Below, piece after piece: positions 62,617 to 64,000 of a DNA stretch of 64,000 bases; within the stretch, counting starts at the first letter, position 1; every line of letters starts with the position of its first letter. The position numbers and the translations under genes were made by a program. Source of the stretch: JABFRJ01 sp031374735 (GTDB lineage Bacteria; Pseudomonadota; Alphaproteobacteria; Rhizobiales; Hyphomicrobiaceae); NCBI GenBank assembly GCA_031374735.1, contig JANMGQ010000033.1:1-64000 (forward strand), in the 5' to 3' direction. The notes under the pieces were generated by a model. The model had not been told where the DNA came from. It saw nothing but the letters and a program-made list of their open reading frames with translations, and searched no databases.

Positions 62617-64000
62617 GCCGCTGCAGCGGCTTGCCGCCTTGCGGGATGTCGACTGGCTCGAGCGGTATGATGCGTTTAAACGACTGGCCCAGCAAAGCTT
62701 GTGCGGCCTCAAGCGTCAAGTTTGGCGAAACGATGATCGCGGTTTGGCCAGCCGGCGCGCGATTGCCATAGAGCACACCGAAACTGCGCGCATCCTCGCA
62801 CAGACACCGCACGGCGATCTCCCCATCGAGTGCGATGCCGAGCCGTCCGGCTTCGTGCCAGCGCACGGCCGCGACATAAGCCACACGCGGATCCATCGTG
62901 TGTTTCACGAGAGCCGCGCGCAGCGGCGCCCAGGAGACGGTTTCATCGAGGGGATATGGGACCTTTGCCAGCGCTGCGACAGGCGGCCAGGGCAGGCGCG
63001 ATACCCCGATCACAAGCGCGAGGATGACGCCGATGGCCGCGACGCTGCCCTTGAGCCAGCTTTCCGCGCGCGGCTGTCCCGCTGCAATATCACGATCCAG
63101 GTCGCGGCCAACCAGCAGGCACCAGAATAGATACCCAGGTGCTGCCCAGTGAAACAGTGTTTTCGAGCCTGTGAAAGCAAGTGCCGAGAAGACTGCAACT
63201 GGCCCGGCGCCGAGGCACACCAGCAGCCATGCTCGTGCGTCCGCTGGCCCCGCACGCAGCGCGCGCCAGACACTGATCACAATCGCGATCCAAACCCACG
63301 GCGCCATGAACAGCGCCTGCCCTCCGAGCGCCGCAAAACCGTTGCCGATCGCAAGCTTCGCCACGCGCGCACGCCCCGCCTGAAAGGCGAACGAGGCCCA
63401 ATCGTGCTGCATGTTCCAGATGATCACGGGGGTGAACATGACGGCCGCGATCAGGACGGCGATGTAGGGCCACGGGCGCCACAACCAGTGCCGATGCTCA
63501 GGCGAGGTGAGCACGAACAAGCCAACGCCAGCGAACAGAAACACACCATGCAGCTTTGAGAGACAGGCAAGCCCCGCGGCAACGCCCGTCAGCAGCCACC
63601 ATTTCGGTGCCGCGGCGTCAGGCCCAAAGAGAGCACGCGATACACACACCAACGCGGCCAACATAGCAGCGATCAGCGGACCGTCTGGCAGCACGAATGT
63701 GCCCGTGGTCCACCCGATGACCGGCGCGACATTGAGCGTGACGGCTGTAAAAAAACCCGCCCGCGCGTTGAACAGGTCACGCCCCGCCAGATAGGCAAAC
63801 CACGTCGTCAGCGAAAACAGCAACAGGAACGGCAGGCGGACCAAGACCGAGCTGTCCGCTCCAAGCATGCGTCCGATACGTGCCAGCCACCAGGCCAGGG
63901 GCGGATGATCGAAGGTGGAGAGTTCGAACGTCTTTGCGGTTGAAACCGTATAGGCCTCGTCAATGCCGAGGCCGACGAAGGCTGCAAGCAGCAAGCGCCC
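62591..64000 (-). CDS. glycosyltransferase family 39-like (ArnT-type) membrane protein, partial
   Basis: At least 467 residues, cut by the window edge at its N-terminus. Typical ArnT/PMT features: DEAYTVSTAKTFELSTFDHPPLAWWLARIGRMLGADS in the first loop (acidic catalytic residue and the DHPPL motif), then a polytopic body. Such enzymes transfer a sugar from a polyprenyl phosphate on the periplasmic side, here with a likely C-terminal soluble part (LYGNRAPAGQTAIIV). Its neighbour, the PAP2 phosphatase, fits envelope lipid modification. Confidence 0.85.
   Translation of the reverse strand, partial: GRLLLAAFVGLGIDEAYTVSTAKTFELSTFDHPPLAWWLARIGRMLGADSSVLVRLPFLLLFSLTTWFAYLAGRDLFNARAGFFTAVTLNVAPVIGWTTGTFVLPDGPLIAAMLAALVCVSRALFGPDAAAPKWWLLTGVAAGLACLSKLHGVFLFAGVGLFVLTSPEHRHWLWRPWPYIAVLIAAVMFTPVIIWNMQHDWASFAFQAGRARVAKLAIGNGFAALGGQALFMAPWVWIAIVISVWRALRAGPADARAWLLVCLGAGPVAVFSALAFTGSKTLFHWAAPGYLFWCLLVGRDLDRDIAAGQPRAESWLKGSVAAIGVILALVIGVSRLPWPPVAALAKVPYPLDETVSWAPLRAALVKHTMDPRVAYVAAVRWHEAGRLGIALDGEIAVRCLCEDARSFGVLYGNRAPAGQTAIIVSPNLTLEAAQALLGQSFKRIIPLEPVDIPQGGKPLQRLNLYRAEP

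Overview
The window reads as about 64 kb of chromosome from a high-GC alphaproteobacterium, most likely of the order Hyphomicrobiales (Rhizobiales). The support is the pal-cpoB(ybgF)-tilS-ftsH gene order, an MmcB-family DNA repair protein, a TadG-like protein, many TRAP/ABC uptake and CoA-linked catabolic genes, and dispersed palindromic repeats. No rRNA, tRNA, CRISPR array, prophage or complete insertion sequence was found. All assignments come from reading the translated sequence; no database was searched.

Left part (1-29.7 kb): a TadG-like von Willebrand protein; an orphan nuoB; a cell-envelope block on the minus strand (pal-like, cpoB, tilS, ftsH); a CHAD protein, a DUF3365 haem-type protein and an alpha/beta hydrolase on the plus strand; mmcB and small unknown proteins; then a minus-strand sugar module (LacI regulator, solute-binding protein, two permeases, ATPase, MGH1/GH63-like glycosidase) with a LacI-type operator in front of the regulator; a cytosine-deaminase-like amidohydrolase; a polyprenyl glycosylphosphotransferase; and a BenE transporter.

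Middle part (29.9-47.8 kb): a peptidoglycan-binding-domain protein with a clear terminator; a pair of M16 peptidase subunits (one with, one without the zinc motif), whose second member carries a palindromic repeat inside its signal-peptide region; an unrecognised 361-residue protein; purC with a small overlapping partner; then catabolic genes (Rieske oxygenase, gamma-glutamyltransferase-like, enoyl-CoA hydratase/isomerase, quinone oxidoreductase) and a full DctP-DctQ-DctM TRAP transporter.

Right part (47.9-64 kb): a collapsed peptide ABC transporter; a VOC-IclR unit divergent from a seven-gene catabolic run (SDR, MaoC-like hydratase, family III CoA-transferase, SDR, orphan TRAP binding protein, VOC, 3-hydroxyisobutyrate-dehydrogenase-like); a mobile-DNA relic (replication-initiator tail, deleted IS1182-type transposase, DUF433/DUF5615 toxin-antitoxin pair); and envelope genes (polytopic membrane protein, LolD, DUF3597, PAP2 phosphatase, and a family 39-like glycosyltransferase cut by the window edge).

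The most distinctive feature is a family of about 215-bp MITE-like elements (three copies, shared terminal inverted repeats, two internal hairpins), plus a core-only relative lodged in frame in a secreted protein gene.
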